Positions 45,883-56,524 of a stretch of 64,000 nt of DNA are shown here, piece by piece. Origin of the DNA: Epichloe hybrida (Eukaryota > Ascomycota > Sordariomycetes > Hypocreales > Clavicipitaceae). Every line of letters begins with the position of its first letter. Position 1 is the stretch's first letter. The notes beneath the pieces are model-generated. The model did not search any database, had not been told where the DNA came from, and was given only the letters and a program-made list of their open reading frames with translations. The stretch covers positions 248,001 to 312,000 of the forward strand of contig JAFEKR010000010.1 of assembly GCA_019022495.1 (NCBI GenBank). The letters are read 5' to 3'. Position numbers and translations under genes: made by a program.

Positions 45883-47190
45883 TGGTTTCGAAAATTTGGA
45901 GTTTGAGAAGATGTGTTTTGAATTTCTTGCTCTGTTTGGGTCCTTCTGTAGGAGATTCGTGGACCCCTTTATATAGTTTTCTACACGTAACTTATCTATG
46001 CTCAGCCGGACTGATGATATGCCCGTGTACGGCGTTATCAGTTACAGTTGCTTTGTATTCGAGGGTACATGTTGCTTCTCAATCGGATCAGAGGCACGAT
46101 ATCAAACTGAAGCTTGAGCAACTACCAGCGGCAGCTGGACAACATGGCCAGCCTGCCTGGGCTATCAAACTGCCGTAGTATCTACGGACTTATGTTGAGT
46201 ACGTTGGTCGATTCCACATTAAGCAAAGCGCGTTGTCTTCCAACGTAATCCCTGGTAGAACAGCCAATCAAAGCTTGATCTCCGCACCGAATGCATCATC
46301 ATGAACTTGATTTCGAGACTGACATGTAGTAATATTAGCTCTCATGAAACCATTCGGCCAAGATCCGAGTCTCCCCTTCAAGTCACTTAGCTCGGTGAAA
46401 CTCGTTCATCACGAGGTGCTTCCATATTCTTGAGCTGCTTGGTCTGCATCTCGTCTTCCTCGCGTTGCCCGGGTCTCACGCACTGCATATGGTTAGGAGT
46501 CTGAGCTTACCACCCCCCTTCGGCGAGAATCCGGGAGCATGCTACATATTGTTGCCCGATGGCGGATACAGCGTATGACGATTAATATGCGTACGTGACC
46601 GTATTTGGGCAAGCTGAAGATGCACGTAGCTAAACGTGATGATTCACACGAAGAAGCGTACGATTTTTCACTATAATTACTCTCTCTGTGAAAGAGGAGC
46701 TTTTATACTTCTATTTATATGATAGAAGACAGCTTTAATTCCATCTTTTCTCTTCTTTCATCATCCTGCTAGGGGATATCTTTTCCCAAGTCACGTGCTC
46801 CACGTTCGATAACACATGTATGCCTTGAACCATGTGAGACGGTGTGGAAAGTGATGATGATGAATTCAGCTATCTAGAGCTATCCACACGTGGCACAACG
46901 AGGCTATATACGAGGGCAAAAGAGGGTCTTTGCCCTAAATGCCAAGGTCTCGCAACAAGGCCTCGAAGAGGAAAGACATCGCGATAGTGATGCCTAAGAT
47001 GTGAGGCTGCTACATCCAACAAACCATACATATACCCCGCATTATATATGGAGTAAGACGTCTGATTTATTGCCCCACCCCGCTCGCTCCGGCAAAGTTG
47101 AGCTTCCCATCAATCAAACATGTTCCTTCACCAAAACTTCCTCTTCTTAACTAAACGAGACCTGCATCGCCCGCCGATCCAGATAACAAG
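45883..47190. other. Intergenic region between the secreted-protein gene and the 155-aa gene
   Basis: No gene is supported. The region probably holds two divergent promoters. An AT-rich ATTATATATGG at about 47041 could serve as a TATA region for the gene starting at 47191. Confidence 0.6.
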
Positions 47191-47658
47191 ATGAGCGAGT
47201 CCCTAGATGCTCCGCACACGACGTTCGATGAACCCTCGTCGCTCGCCGACGCAATCTCACGGGATGGTGGTGGTGCGCAAGACTCATCATCATCCGCCCT
47301 GCCTACGCGCCTCCGCGTTTGTATCCTCCGACCTCTGGACGCGAAGAAGCTCACCGAGACTGAACTAAATGGGGGAATCGATGGGCCCGACTCTCGGACC
47401 GTAGAGCCCCTGGTTGAGGAATGGCGCAACGCATTCCGCCTGGTTCCACACGGGCACCGCATTTCCCATCTTGAGTTTGACATGAGCTCGTCCCATGACA
47501 TGGAGCAGCGTCATATTGTTCGGCTCATACAACAAGTGAGCACCGTCTTGAACATGAAGGCTGCGCCGAGGGAGGTGCATTTTTCCGTCACTGGGTGCTC
47601 GGACACAGGCCGGAAGCACCTCGAAGCCGGTCTGCCGACTCATCGGAAGACAGCTTAG
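47191..47658 (+). CDS. Hypothetical protein, 155 aa
   Basis: This open frame starts at an ATG in good fungal context (ACAAGATGAG). The N-terminal 50 residues are polar and Ser/Asp-rich and look disordered. Residues of about 75-130 are more structured (VEEWRNAFRLVPHGHRI, then RHIVRLIQQVSTVLNMK). There is no signal peptide, membrane segment or recognised domain. A TATA-like stretch lies about 150 bp upstream. It may be the remaining 5' part of a longer gene, because the following 5 kb is full of gene relics. Function unknown. Confidence 0.5.
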   Translation: MSESLDAPHTTFDEPSSLADAISRDGGGAQDSSSSALPTRLRVCILRPLDAKKLTETELNGGIDGPDSRTVEPLVEEWRNAFRLVPHGHRISHLEFDMSSSHDMEQRHIVRLIQQVSTVLNMKAAPREVHFSVTGCSDTGRKHLEAGLPTHRKTA

Positions 47659-50600
47659 GCGTGCCATGCGGCTTCGACTTGGGGGTTTTCGGCCAGGGCT
47701 GATCAAGATGAAGGAGGGGCGTAGACGGCCTCGAGACTAGGATCGATGGCAATATTTCTGGCCTCGTCGACGACTCACGAGTATGTGTTGCTAAGCAAGC
47801 TATTTGACCTTGGTCGAGAAGCTCTACGGTGGCGATTAAATCCACCGTTAATACCTTGGCCTTGATATTAATGGACTTGATTCCACTAATAACGTCCTTA
47901 TTTGACCATTCAATTGCAAACAAGAATGCCACCTCGATCCTCGACCACGCGGCCCGTACCGCCAGGTGTAGACAGACGCCTCTGGATGCAAATGAAGGAT
48001 GCATTTGACAATGACCCAAACGCACGTCTACATGCACACGATGAGAGTGCCACGTACGATGAGAGATGTTGGGTCTCGCATTTTGATCCTGGAGCCTTGG
48101 ATCCAGACGAGATGTCAGCTCCGAGAGCTTGAATCTCGGATTTTAGATCCTTGGGTCGTGAGTCATTCTAGTATGCTGCCCTAAAGGACTGATCCCTAAT
48201 AGAGTATGTATCCGGCAAAGGCAGATCAGTGTTTACGTGAGCTTATTTTCAGCTCTATTGGACTATATCTCATAGGCATAAACTTGGTTATCCCAGATTC
48301 TGATAACATGGATTGCACAGATCTGGGCTTATGTCTTTGAAGAAGAAAAAGGAGCAAACCATGAATGATGAAATGACGTGGGTTCGACTCATACTTGATT
48401 GCTTGACTTGTCCGACCGTATGATTTTCGGACTTTCAGACTTCCCGACTCTCGAAAACTCGAGTGTTCGATAGAGGTGGCTTGGTCGCCCCAGAAAAAAA
48501 ATGATATCCATAGCATCTCATCTAGAATGCCCACTGTCTTGTCGAATGAATGCACAGTCTAGTGTTATCCAATTGAATGATTAGGGAATGCAATATTAAA
48601 GGGTTGCCACTCTATAGCTCCGCTTACACCCGGACAAGTCCAACAAGCTCGATTTGACAAGTTCTCGAGCGACAGCATAATCACCGAATTACCAATCCAT
48701 TCACTCGCAGACCGAATGAATGATCCTCGCTTTTCGTTTAAAGCGTCCAGAAACGCGGCAAAATTCGAATTATCCATCTTCTTGACCCTATTACACACAA
48801 AACTCGATGAGCTTTACGGAATCACAGAAAAAACCACAAGCTGTTTAAAAGTTGCCAGTCAGAGATCGTGGAAGGTGGTTAGGAGGAGAGGAACCTGGTG
48901 GGTTATGGAAACATGGAGATTTGGAAATTTGCTCTGGCTTGAAGAGGTACTATGAGATAATTGTTTCTCCTCCGAGACTTGATAGTCGCCGCCCTAAGGA
49001 ACAAGGGCCAATACTCCCTTGGAGAAGCGACCAGCCAAACGATGCCAGTTTCGTGTGCAGGCCAGTCTCGATCCCACTCTTGACACTGTTCTCACATACT
49101 CCTTTGTCAGTTCTTGCTTGGATTCTCCTGAAACGTCGCCCGTTGGCCTTGGGTAAATAACGGACAAGAGTTTCTTCAAGGCTATATTGCCCGTATGCTG
49201 CCCTGCGGCCTTCTCGCCCGTCGTTCTTGCTTGGAAGCTCTGATTTCATCCTCGACTTTGATCTTCATCTCGGGGAGGTTGACGAGGTGAGAACGCCACA
49301 AGATACATCCGGTCGCTGATGCGTCAAGACTATCCAGCGCACGCATCACGGCTTTGATGCGGCAGAGGGAAGGCGGTCCCATTCTTTACTGGCCTTGGCG
49401 TTAAGTAGCTGCGCAATGGCACAGGGGGCTTGCTACGGTGTCAAAGAGGCGAGTGAGCAGATTGACTTTTTCAAACGTCGACTCTGCGAGCTTCTGGGAG
49501 AAGTATCCGTTGATTTCGGCGGCGGAGAGGCCGGGGGGGGGGTGGGGGGGGGCTCTTGAAATGCGCTTCTGGCGAGCCCTTGGCTGACGTTGTTAAAGGT
49601 AACGTTGAGGCTCACGGGGCTCAGTTGGTTGGCAGGAGATTCATCGGGACTGACCAGCGGATTCGTAGACGTTGGTTGATCTCTATCCCCAGCAACCACC
49701 AGTTAATGACTGTCCAGGAGATGCAACCAGTTGTTCTCTTAGAAGATACTGCCGTTATAGTCCCTAACGAATAGCACACCTAACGTCATTAGGTCGTGCG
49801 TTGCTAAAAGAGGGTTTGGAGGAAAATCAAAAGCATTCTCAGGCCTTCCGCTTTGAACGTCCACGCCCATGACTGTCCGGAGAAGAAGAGCCTTGGGGAC
49901 TGCAGTTGGACAGTGAGATGGACATCACTCCTCGTAGACTGTGGAAGTACTTTTTCCTCGTCTGTCAGTACCCAAATTTTGCGATGCAACGGGTTGAAGA
50001 AAGTTTATATCGACGATCGACGAGATAACACGGTGCCGTACGGTATCTCCTGAATCAGTTGGCTTCGAGCCATGTCCATGCCAGCATGTCTTGCGCTGAG
50101 AGAACATTGAGTCAACAAAGCTGAGCCATTGGTGTGGAAGTCGCAGCAAGCAAGCTAGCAAGAAACGAGTCCCGCATTGTGAGTTTTTAAGACATTGTTA
50201 GGCTGCCAGGACGGAGTAAAAGTGCGAGGTGCTCTCTTGGTTAGTGGCTGAACCTCTTGTTCCCTGGTGGCGTGGCAGTGATTCGCTGGTCCTGTACTCT
50301 GTGCATGTATAATTCCGCACCTTTCTCGTTCGTCCCATGACGCGAGGGTGGTCACTGGTGGTGATGGTCGCTCGAATATTGGGGTTTCAGTCCTTCTTCC
50401 GTCCCAGAATCCTTGTCCCAGCACACCTTCTGGTGATACATACTGCTTATGTGATGTATTTATTGTAGTAAAACGGACTGCTGTTATGGTACATCTGCTA
50501 GAAGGTCTATGAGGGCCTTTGCACTCATGTGGTTAATGCTTGTTTCGTCAATACCATGGAGCCTTGCTTTTGTCCTCTGTAGGGATGATGAGTCAATGTC

Positions 50601-51606
50601 TACTGTGTTGGGTCTTGCAATCTTGAAAACTTTAGGCAGTAGCCTCTTTTCTTACCAGTGCCGTGGCAGGTCTATAGCACGACTTCGCCCGTATAATTAT
50701 CTGCTTCTTTCATGTTCATGTCAACCAGTGTACGGAGTACATGGCGTATCACTTCATTCTGAACTTGCCTATTGGCCCAGTATATTCGCAACGTGACCAT
50801 TTCCCATACCCACGAGGGCAACCAGGGCCACCACCCCATATCGCTGGTGTCCCATCCGGCAAGAACTGAGCCACGCCATGCCTCGGCTTGTTGCTCAAAA
50901 AGATGCCGTCGCAGACATAAGATAAGGTAGAATGGCAAGAGGATCATGCATCCGAAGATAATCGGTGCGAGAGGGCAAGATGCAGCCCATCCCTCTTGGT
51001 CAGTCGGACGAGAGCTTCAGTCATGGCTTTGAAGGGCAAGCAAGGGTTGGTCCACACCCACACCCTCGGTACAGCAGAATGAGACCGTCGCCATCCGGTT
51101 GCAATGTGACATCAATGTGTTGGACTGTGTTCAAGACGCCTTCCCAGCCGAGGTGGACCCCCGTGTACGCCAGCTGTAAGTAAGTGCTTGAGATACATGA
51201 TTGTTTGTGTCCATTGTGCTAGACGTCGTTCCTTGCTGTCTTTGCGAGTATGAAAAAAATGTGACTAGTTCAACATGTATGGGGTCCAAGGATGGAGAAT
51301 ATTTATGCTTGGTTGGAGAAACGTTGGCGTGCAAGGCAAAAAGATGTTTCCCCGGTACCCTCGATCCTGTATTACGGTACGGAGTATATCCTTTCAGATG
51401 ACTGCTCTTGGATCACTTTGAAGAGGAGTCACTAAGGGTTTCAGTCAGCGTCAAATATGTTTTTGATACCCAGGATGGTAATTCATTTCCTAGCTCTCAC
51501 GATCAAGCGCAATCTTTGATCTTTCTCATCCATGACTTTTGGTCGTGAGCGAGCCCTTACTTCGTAGTCTATAAAAGATTTCTGGCCGCAATGAACAAAT
51601 GATTTG
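47659..51606. other. Gene-relic region without an intact gene
   Basis: Base composition is normal, with little RIP signature, but open frames are short and none is convincing as a whole gene. Pieces that look once-coding on the minus strand include 49182-49382 (SLCRIKAVMRALDSLDAS and WRSHLVNLPEMKIKVEDE), 48994-49179 (PRPTGDVSGESKQELTKEY) and 50680-50900 (WVWEMVTLRIYWANRQVQNE). On the plus strand, 47923-48130 encodes RLWMQMKDAFDNDPNARLH. I do not recognise families. A G-run at 49540-49553 adds low-complexity sequence. Confidence 0.45.
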
Positions 51607-52137
51607 TTACCCTTGCAGCTGATCCCGGAGACGCCACCAGCACCCTGAAAATATCGCTGCCGTCATTGCTGGCATCCAGAGAATACCATCAAACGTAAGT
51701 CTCAGTCTCTTGCTCGCCATGGCCGCACCAAGAGCCACCACGGGATTGATGGCTGCGCAAGCAGTAGGAAGACCTTCCATATGTTCTGCTCTATCGAATG
51801 CGTTCTTCGGCTGCAGGCTGACTGCGACGTTGAATCTTGCCAAGCGTAGCACGCCACAGAGCACAAAGAATGCCAGAGCTGTTTGATCGACCCGTGGTTT
51901 GAGAAACCGACACAGAAGACCATGACCGCTGGAGCGACGACAAAGGTAATCCTTTTTTACTCGGCTGAAATCTTGTGCTTGTAAAGGGGTTCCGGGGAGA
52001 AGGAGGATGTGTGCATGTGCGAGACATGGTGGCTGTACCAGATCAGAGAAACCATCGAGTTTTTTCCCCAAGTCAGAGCAACTCGTTCCTCCATTGCGCT
52101 ACTCTGCCATCGAAACAGTCACACTCGAGATCCTTAC
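51607..52137 (-). pseudogene. Decayed CDP-alcohol phosphatidyltransferase (phosphatidylserine synthase-like)
   Basis: Three adjacent minus-strand frames together give a recognisable phosphatidylserine synthase. CDCFDGRVAQWRNELL at about 52126-52079 covers the start of the CDP-alcohol signature (DGxxAR), with Gln at the Arg position, and is followed by an in-frame stop. GKKLDGFSDLV at about 52067-52035 supplies the second half of the signature in another frame. FVVAPAVMVFCVGFSN near 51915 is in a third frame, followed by VDQTALAFFVLCGVLRLARFNV (split here across about 51891-51826) and MEGLP. Family members use CDP-diacylglycerol and serine to make phosphatidylserine in the ER membrane. At least two frameshifts and one stop make this copy non-functional. 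It was presumably a duplicate, as the housekeeping gene is essential or nearly so in fungi. Confidence 0.75.
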
Positions 52138-52529
52138 GCGAGTAACGCGAACAAACATTCCCCGCGCTAGCCTGGGATCATACCCCCCCTGATTGTCACG
52201 GGCCAGTCAAATTTCCAACTCAGGAGTCAGGGCAATGTCCTGCCGCAAGCAGGACGAGCCATTGCATATTCTGCAAAAGATGGATTCCGAGTAGACGCGG
52301 CAGAGCCAGCATCTCATCAACAAGAGAAACATGGCAGAGAGGTGCCTCGGGATGTTGACTTTGTCTCGGAAATACGAAGAGGCCTCAACGCGTTCAAAGT
52401 CATGTGCGCCGCCCGCTCCAAGTTGTCCGCTCTCGACCAACGCATTGTCTGGACTGACATGTGCACCATATATAGGTCATGCTTTGTATCATTCTACCTT
52501 TATTTCCCCCAGCTCACTTCAGAGATATG

Positions 52530-52830
52530 CCTTTGAGCCTACTTACGCAGCGGGAGTGCAGAAGATGATATACTCATCCGGGCCATGTTACAACAAGCCT
52601 CTTGTTTGTGGAGCATCGGCGGACGGGAAAACCCCAAACAGCACATCTGTGTGGCTACAGGTTCCCATCTACTTGTTGCTGGCCATGGCCGAGATTCTGG
52701 GATTCACTACTTTCTCAGAGTACAGCTATTCGGAGGCGCCAAAGGACATGCGGAGCTTCGTGCAAGCCATCATCCATGGCTGAATGGGCCACCATCCTAA
52801 ACACTCGGCGATAGGGGTTCCACGGAGCTG
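52530..52830 (+). pseudogene. C-terminal fragment of a PTR2/POT-type peptide transporter
   Basis: An open stretch to 52783 contains YAAGVQKMIYSSGPCYN, then WLQVPIYLLLAMAEILGF, then SEYSYSEAPKDMRSFVQA. This is the characteristic late part of proton-coupled oligopeptide transporters: a helix, the AEI segment, and the EYAYTKAPKSMRS-like loop. After the stop a trace (SAIGVP) of the next helix may continue in another frame. The N-terminal ten or so helices are absent, replaced upstream by the minus-strand synthase relic, so this is a fragment left by rearrangement. It is not functional as it stands. Confidence 0.7.
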
Positions 52831-53333
52831 AGTAGCCCGTTGTATTTGGGTCGTTAATCATGACGCGATCAGATCTAGTTCGCCTTTACGGAGCTTCAGT
52901 CCCTGAATTGGCACATGTTAGTTGCAGGGTTTCGATGACGGGAAACCCGCATTCCAGGTGGCAAGCTAGTGCCAGACCACTTGGACGTCGGCAGTTGAAC
53001 ACTACGCATGAATTGTAGGTGCTGTTTCTTCCTTGAGAGGACTGGCCTTGGTCCAAACATGCTGGATTTCTTGGTCAACATCCATATCTATCATCATCAA
53101 AGGCGTGACCTACCGACCATGATGGCATCTTCATCCTTCATTTTCCGCGTGCAGCAGTGGGGGTCAAAGCGTCAAAGTAGCAGTCACATGGTCCATGGGT
53201 GTTGGGATAATTGTAATTTTCCGCTGGGTAAAATAAATTCCGTACCCGTACCCGCTTCCACAGGCAACTTGTCACTGTCCATTCTGACTCCTGAGGGACC
53301 ATCTTGCTCTTTGATCTTTAACTTCTCAGCACA
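52831..53333. other. Intergenic region upstream of the phosphotransferase gene
   Basis: No gene is supported. Presumably it contains the promoter of the gene starting at 53334; TTAACTTCTCAGCACA directly precedes the ATG. Confidence 0.55.
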
Positions 53334-54842
53334 ATGCTGTCGTCATTGATGCATCATTTTTGGCATCACTGCTGGCATCGGCTGCTGCTTATTTTTTCCA
53401 AGTTGGCCAAAAGCTTTGGAAAGCTCCAAAAGACGCTTGTCAGCTTTGCTCTCCGATCCCTTTCCTTGTCCCGTCGAGGGGAACGGCCAATACTCACAGT
53501 CCACGACTTTCCACCGACCTCGGAGCAAGACGACCAACGTCGGTCTGATTTCATTTCCACGATTTCCTCCGAAAGGATTACGGCTCTAGCCCTGCGCCAC
53601 AGCACACAGCATTCCTGCCGCATCACAAGCCGCGATAGCGGGAGTTACAATGTCAGTTTCATCATTGAATTTGATGATGAAACAAAATGCGTTGTCCGGA
53701 TCCCTATCCTGCCGTTCGTTCACGATCCTTGGAGAAAAGTACTCGGTCATGTTGCTGTTCTAAATTTTCTCAATAAATCAACACAAATTCCAGTCCCTCG
53801 TGTACGTGCATTCGGCCGCAATGTGCAACTCTCAAATGATGGCGGTGGCGAGTATGTTTTCCTTATACTAGACTTCGTCCCCGGTCGAAGTCTTACAAAG
53901 CGCATCCTGTTTGAATCAACGGTTGCGCAGCGAGCCATTTTCTTCTCCCAACTAATTGGAATCCTTGTCGAGTTACGACAGACCAAGTTTCCAGCACTGG
54001 GGTCGCTGGTGTCCGAAACAAAGACGAAGCTTCCGGAAGTTGGTGATTTGCAATCAATACCGCTAAATGAGCTCCGACGTAGCGTCCCGCCGACGACATC
54101 AGTGCGAGAGTACATGGAAAGCCAACTCCGGATAGTCTCCGACTCGCTAGCACTCCCAGTTGCAGGCCAGACCATGGACGACATCAAACTTGAGGTTTTC
54201 GCGGTCCATTTCGTCGGCAAATATCTCCTTGAGGCCGATGCCGATTCCGAAGAAAATGGGTACTCTCTGTACCACTCAGACCTGCGGCTTCCGAATATCA
54301 TCGTCGGCGATGAGCTGCAAATCAATGGTATAATTGACTGGGATGATGCGAGCACAGTTCCCAAGCATTTATTCTCGCCCCCGCCGTGGATCTCCGGTGT
54401 GGACGATAGTAGCATCATGGCATTCCAGAAACTGCACGCCGAGTTCCGCGGCATTCTCAAGGCAACATCCAAAACCAACCCCATCTGCCATGAATTATTC
54501 AAACAGTGGTACAAAGAGCCAAGCGAAGAACCAAGAGAAGCCTTGTACGCTGCTCATATTGTCCGATACCCCACCGAACTTGCAGAGGTCATCGCCCGTT
54601 TTCACGAACATCTAGGGTTGATAGGAAAATTACGCGCCGACATTCACGCCTATTACGAATCAAGCAGCACGGTTCAACAAGAAGTACAAAGACGAGCGGC
54701 GTTGTGCGACGAATACACGAGATACCTTAAAGATCGCGGGCTATATACTGAAACCCAACCATTGGATCTGGAAGAGTTAAGAGCAAAGCTTGAAGGCGCA
54801 ACCAAACGGGCCGAGGAGTTGCTTCGGAATCGGAAGTTGTAG
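53334..54842 (+). CDS. APH-family (aminoglycoside-phosphotransferase-fold) kinase-like protein, 502 aa
   Basis: A single open frame of 502 codons. The N-lobe starts near residue 95 (SGSYNVSFIIEF, then CVVRIP). A linker LILDFVPGRSL at about residue 180 matches the hinge of APH-fold kinases. The catalytic loop HSDLRLPN at residues 314-321 has the Brenner-type HxDxxxxN with base Asp316, and IDWDD (334-338) supplies the metal-binding Asp, so the active site looks intact. The C-terminal 100 residues are helical and charged. Fungal proteins of this group are numerous and mostly of unknown substrate; it should not be called a resistance gene. The start is the first ATG; the first 40 residues are unlike the rest, so a later Met or an unseen 5' exon is possible. 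It converges with the next gene, leaving one base between stop codons. Confidence 0.85.
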   Translation: MLSSLMHHFWHHCWHRLLLIFSKLAKSFGKLQKTLVSFALRSLSLSRRGERPILTVHDFPPTSEQDDQRRSDFISTISSERITALALRHSTQHSCRITSRDSGSYNVSFIIEFDDETKCVVRIPILPFVHDPWRKVLGHVAVLNFLNKSTQIPVPRVRAFGRNVQLSNDGGGEYVFLILDFVPGRSLTKRILFESTVAQRAIFFSQLIGILVELRQTKFPALGSLVSETKTKLPEVGDLQSIPLNELRRSVPPTTSVREYMESQLRIVSDSLALPVAGQTMDDIKLEVFAVHFVGKYLLEADADSEENGYSLYHSDLRLPNIIVGDELQINGIIDWDDASTVPKHLFSPPPWISGVDDSSIMAFQKLHAEFRGILKATSKTNPICHELFKQWYKEPSEEPREALYAAHIVRYPTELAEVIARFHEHLGLIGKLRADIHAYYESSSTVQQEVQRRAALCDEYTRYLKDRGLYTETQPLDLEELRAKLEGATKRAEELLRNRKL

Positions 54843-54843
54843 A

Positions 54844-55242
54844 TTATCGATCTCGACGCCTGTCATTGTCTTTGATTGCCTTGTTCAATTGCCTTTCTTC
54901 CTCCTGCAGCTCACAAATCTTTGCCCATAATCGTCCAGCAGTCTGCTCATATTCAACTTGAGTCCTTTGAAGCTCCTTCACATGAGTCTGCATGTCCGTC
55001 ATTGACGTCTCGACCACTTGCTCCATTTCATGAGCGTAATGCTCGTCAATCTCCGCCTCTGTCAACCTGTATCCGTTGGCGATTCTTTTCCTCTTGGAAC
55101 TTCGAGAGCTACACGACATTTGGTCAAGGCTGGCTTTCGGGATGCTTTGAACAACTTGCAGAATAGCGTCATATTCTTCTTGAATTTGTGTTCGATGTTG
55201 AATTATCTCACTGAGTCGTTGCTTGGCTTCTTGAATATCCAT
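54844..55242 (-). CDS. Coiled-coil hypothetical protein, 132 aa
   Basis: The sequence is rich in Glu, Gln, Lys and Arg, with long helices at both ends (IQEAKQRLSEIIQHRTQIQEE and later VKELQRTQVEYEQT). Heptad-like spacing of Leu/Ile supports a coiled coil. A basic SSKRKR at about residue 47 could be a nuclear-localisation signal. There is no catalytic motif, signal peptide or membrane segment. The stop codon lies one base from that of the phosphotransferase, so the two 3' UTRs must overlap. An overlapping upstream minus-strand frame (55441-55208) might be a 5' exon, but I see no firm splice evidence. Function unknown. Confidence 0.6.
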   Translation of the reverse strand: MDIQEAKQRLSEIIQHRTQIQEEYDAILQVVQSIPKASLDQMSCSSRSSKRKRIANGYRLTEAEIDEHYAHEMEQVVETSMTDMQTHVKELQRTQVEYEQTAGRLWAKICELQEEERQLNKAIKDNDRRRDR

Positions 55243-56524
55243 TATTGGCAGGGTTCGCTCTCGAGACGTTGCTGTCCAGACTTTTCACTTTTTGTATCTT
55301 TTGCAGATTCAAAAATGGGAGGCCGTCGCCCTGATCTGATTGTGAGGTTGCAGTTTGTTGTTGAAGGCCACAGCTCGCATAGCCCTGCCCGCGTGCGGGG
55401 TATTTGCTAATAGCCCTCTGCCACGTTGCACCGTGAGCCATTTAGCCCAGTGCACAGGAAGAGAGAGGTGTGACCCCTTGGTATTGATTGATGAAAGGAG
55501 ACCTAATTACGAGTTGAAACCAGAAATCTTTATCTAAGGAGTACGTCTATGTCACGGCAGCATCCCCAGAGCCCCCAAACCCTTCGAGAATCGACGAACC
55601 ACAAAGATGCGCTCAAGACGATACCAGAAAAAAATGCGGAATGCAAATGAATGTTTAGAAAGCCAGCCAGAGCAGCAGCACTCTTTTGAAGTCATAGTAT
55701 CTATTTTCGATCATTCTATTTTTACCTCCTTTTTACGCTCTGCGCTCTGCGGTTTCTATTCTTGTCCTTCCACTAAGATCCACAGAGAGGTATCTCATTG
55801 TTAATGATTGTGCAATGGATTAATTGGACCTCTTTACTCCCATGCTTATTATCTAGCTTCTCCTACGCTGACCAAGACACAAGCAAGTGCTCGTTCAATG
55901 CTTGAATTCATGAAGCAAAAACAGTACGTGATCCATATGGTGAGGCTGCTTGAGGTTGAGCTGTTGGTGCGACTTTTCTGAGTTTTGTCATGAAGTGTGG
56001 GCGGCGGTTCCACTGTAAAGTCCGGCCGTCCTCCTTTTAGTTATGAGCAGCCATTAACTTTAATAAAGCATACACACTTGCTGTGCGGCCTTGGATTTGT
56101 GCTCGTTTGGTCATCCATCGTCCGACCCCCAGCCGACCGTTGCCTCAGCCATCTCAGCCATCGGCATCACGTGTCACACATGCCACTCCGGAAACGCCGG
56201 CCGCAACACGCACACAGCAGCCACGTGCTTAAAATCAGATGATCCGGATTCCGGACTTTGGTTGGGGCCCAGTGAAGCTTCGCAACCCAGACTTCACACG
56301 CATGATTGCACCAGACCCCGAATTTCGTGCCGAGCATATTGCAGCTGGGAATGACCAGAGTCCGCGCCCCTTCCAGTCATGAGTCCTGACAAATACAGGC
56401 CGCCGCCCAAATAGCTTGCAAAATACGACGATTTCAGGACACTGAAGCGGTCGTAACCAACAACTGTTACTAATTCGTGTTAAAGTTGTTTTGGAGTGAA
56501 GCCAATTCTCGGGGGTCAACAAAC
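55243..56524. other. Intergenic region
   Basis: Only short open frames without recognisable similarity are present. The right end should contain the promoter of the FAD dehydrogenase. A short minus-strand frame at 55208-55441 could belong to the coiled-coil gene. Confidence 0.5.
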
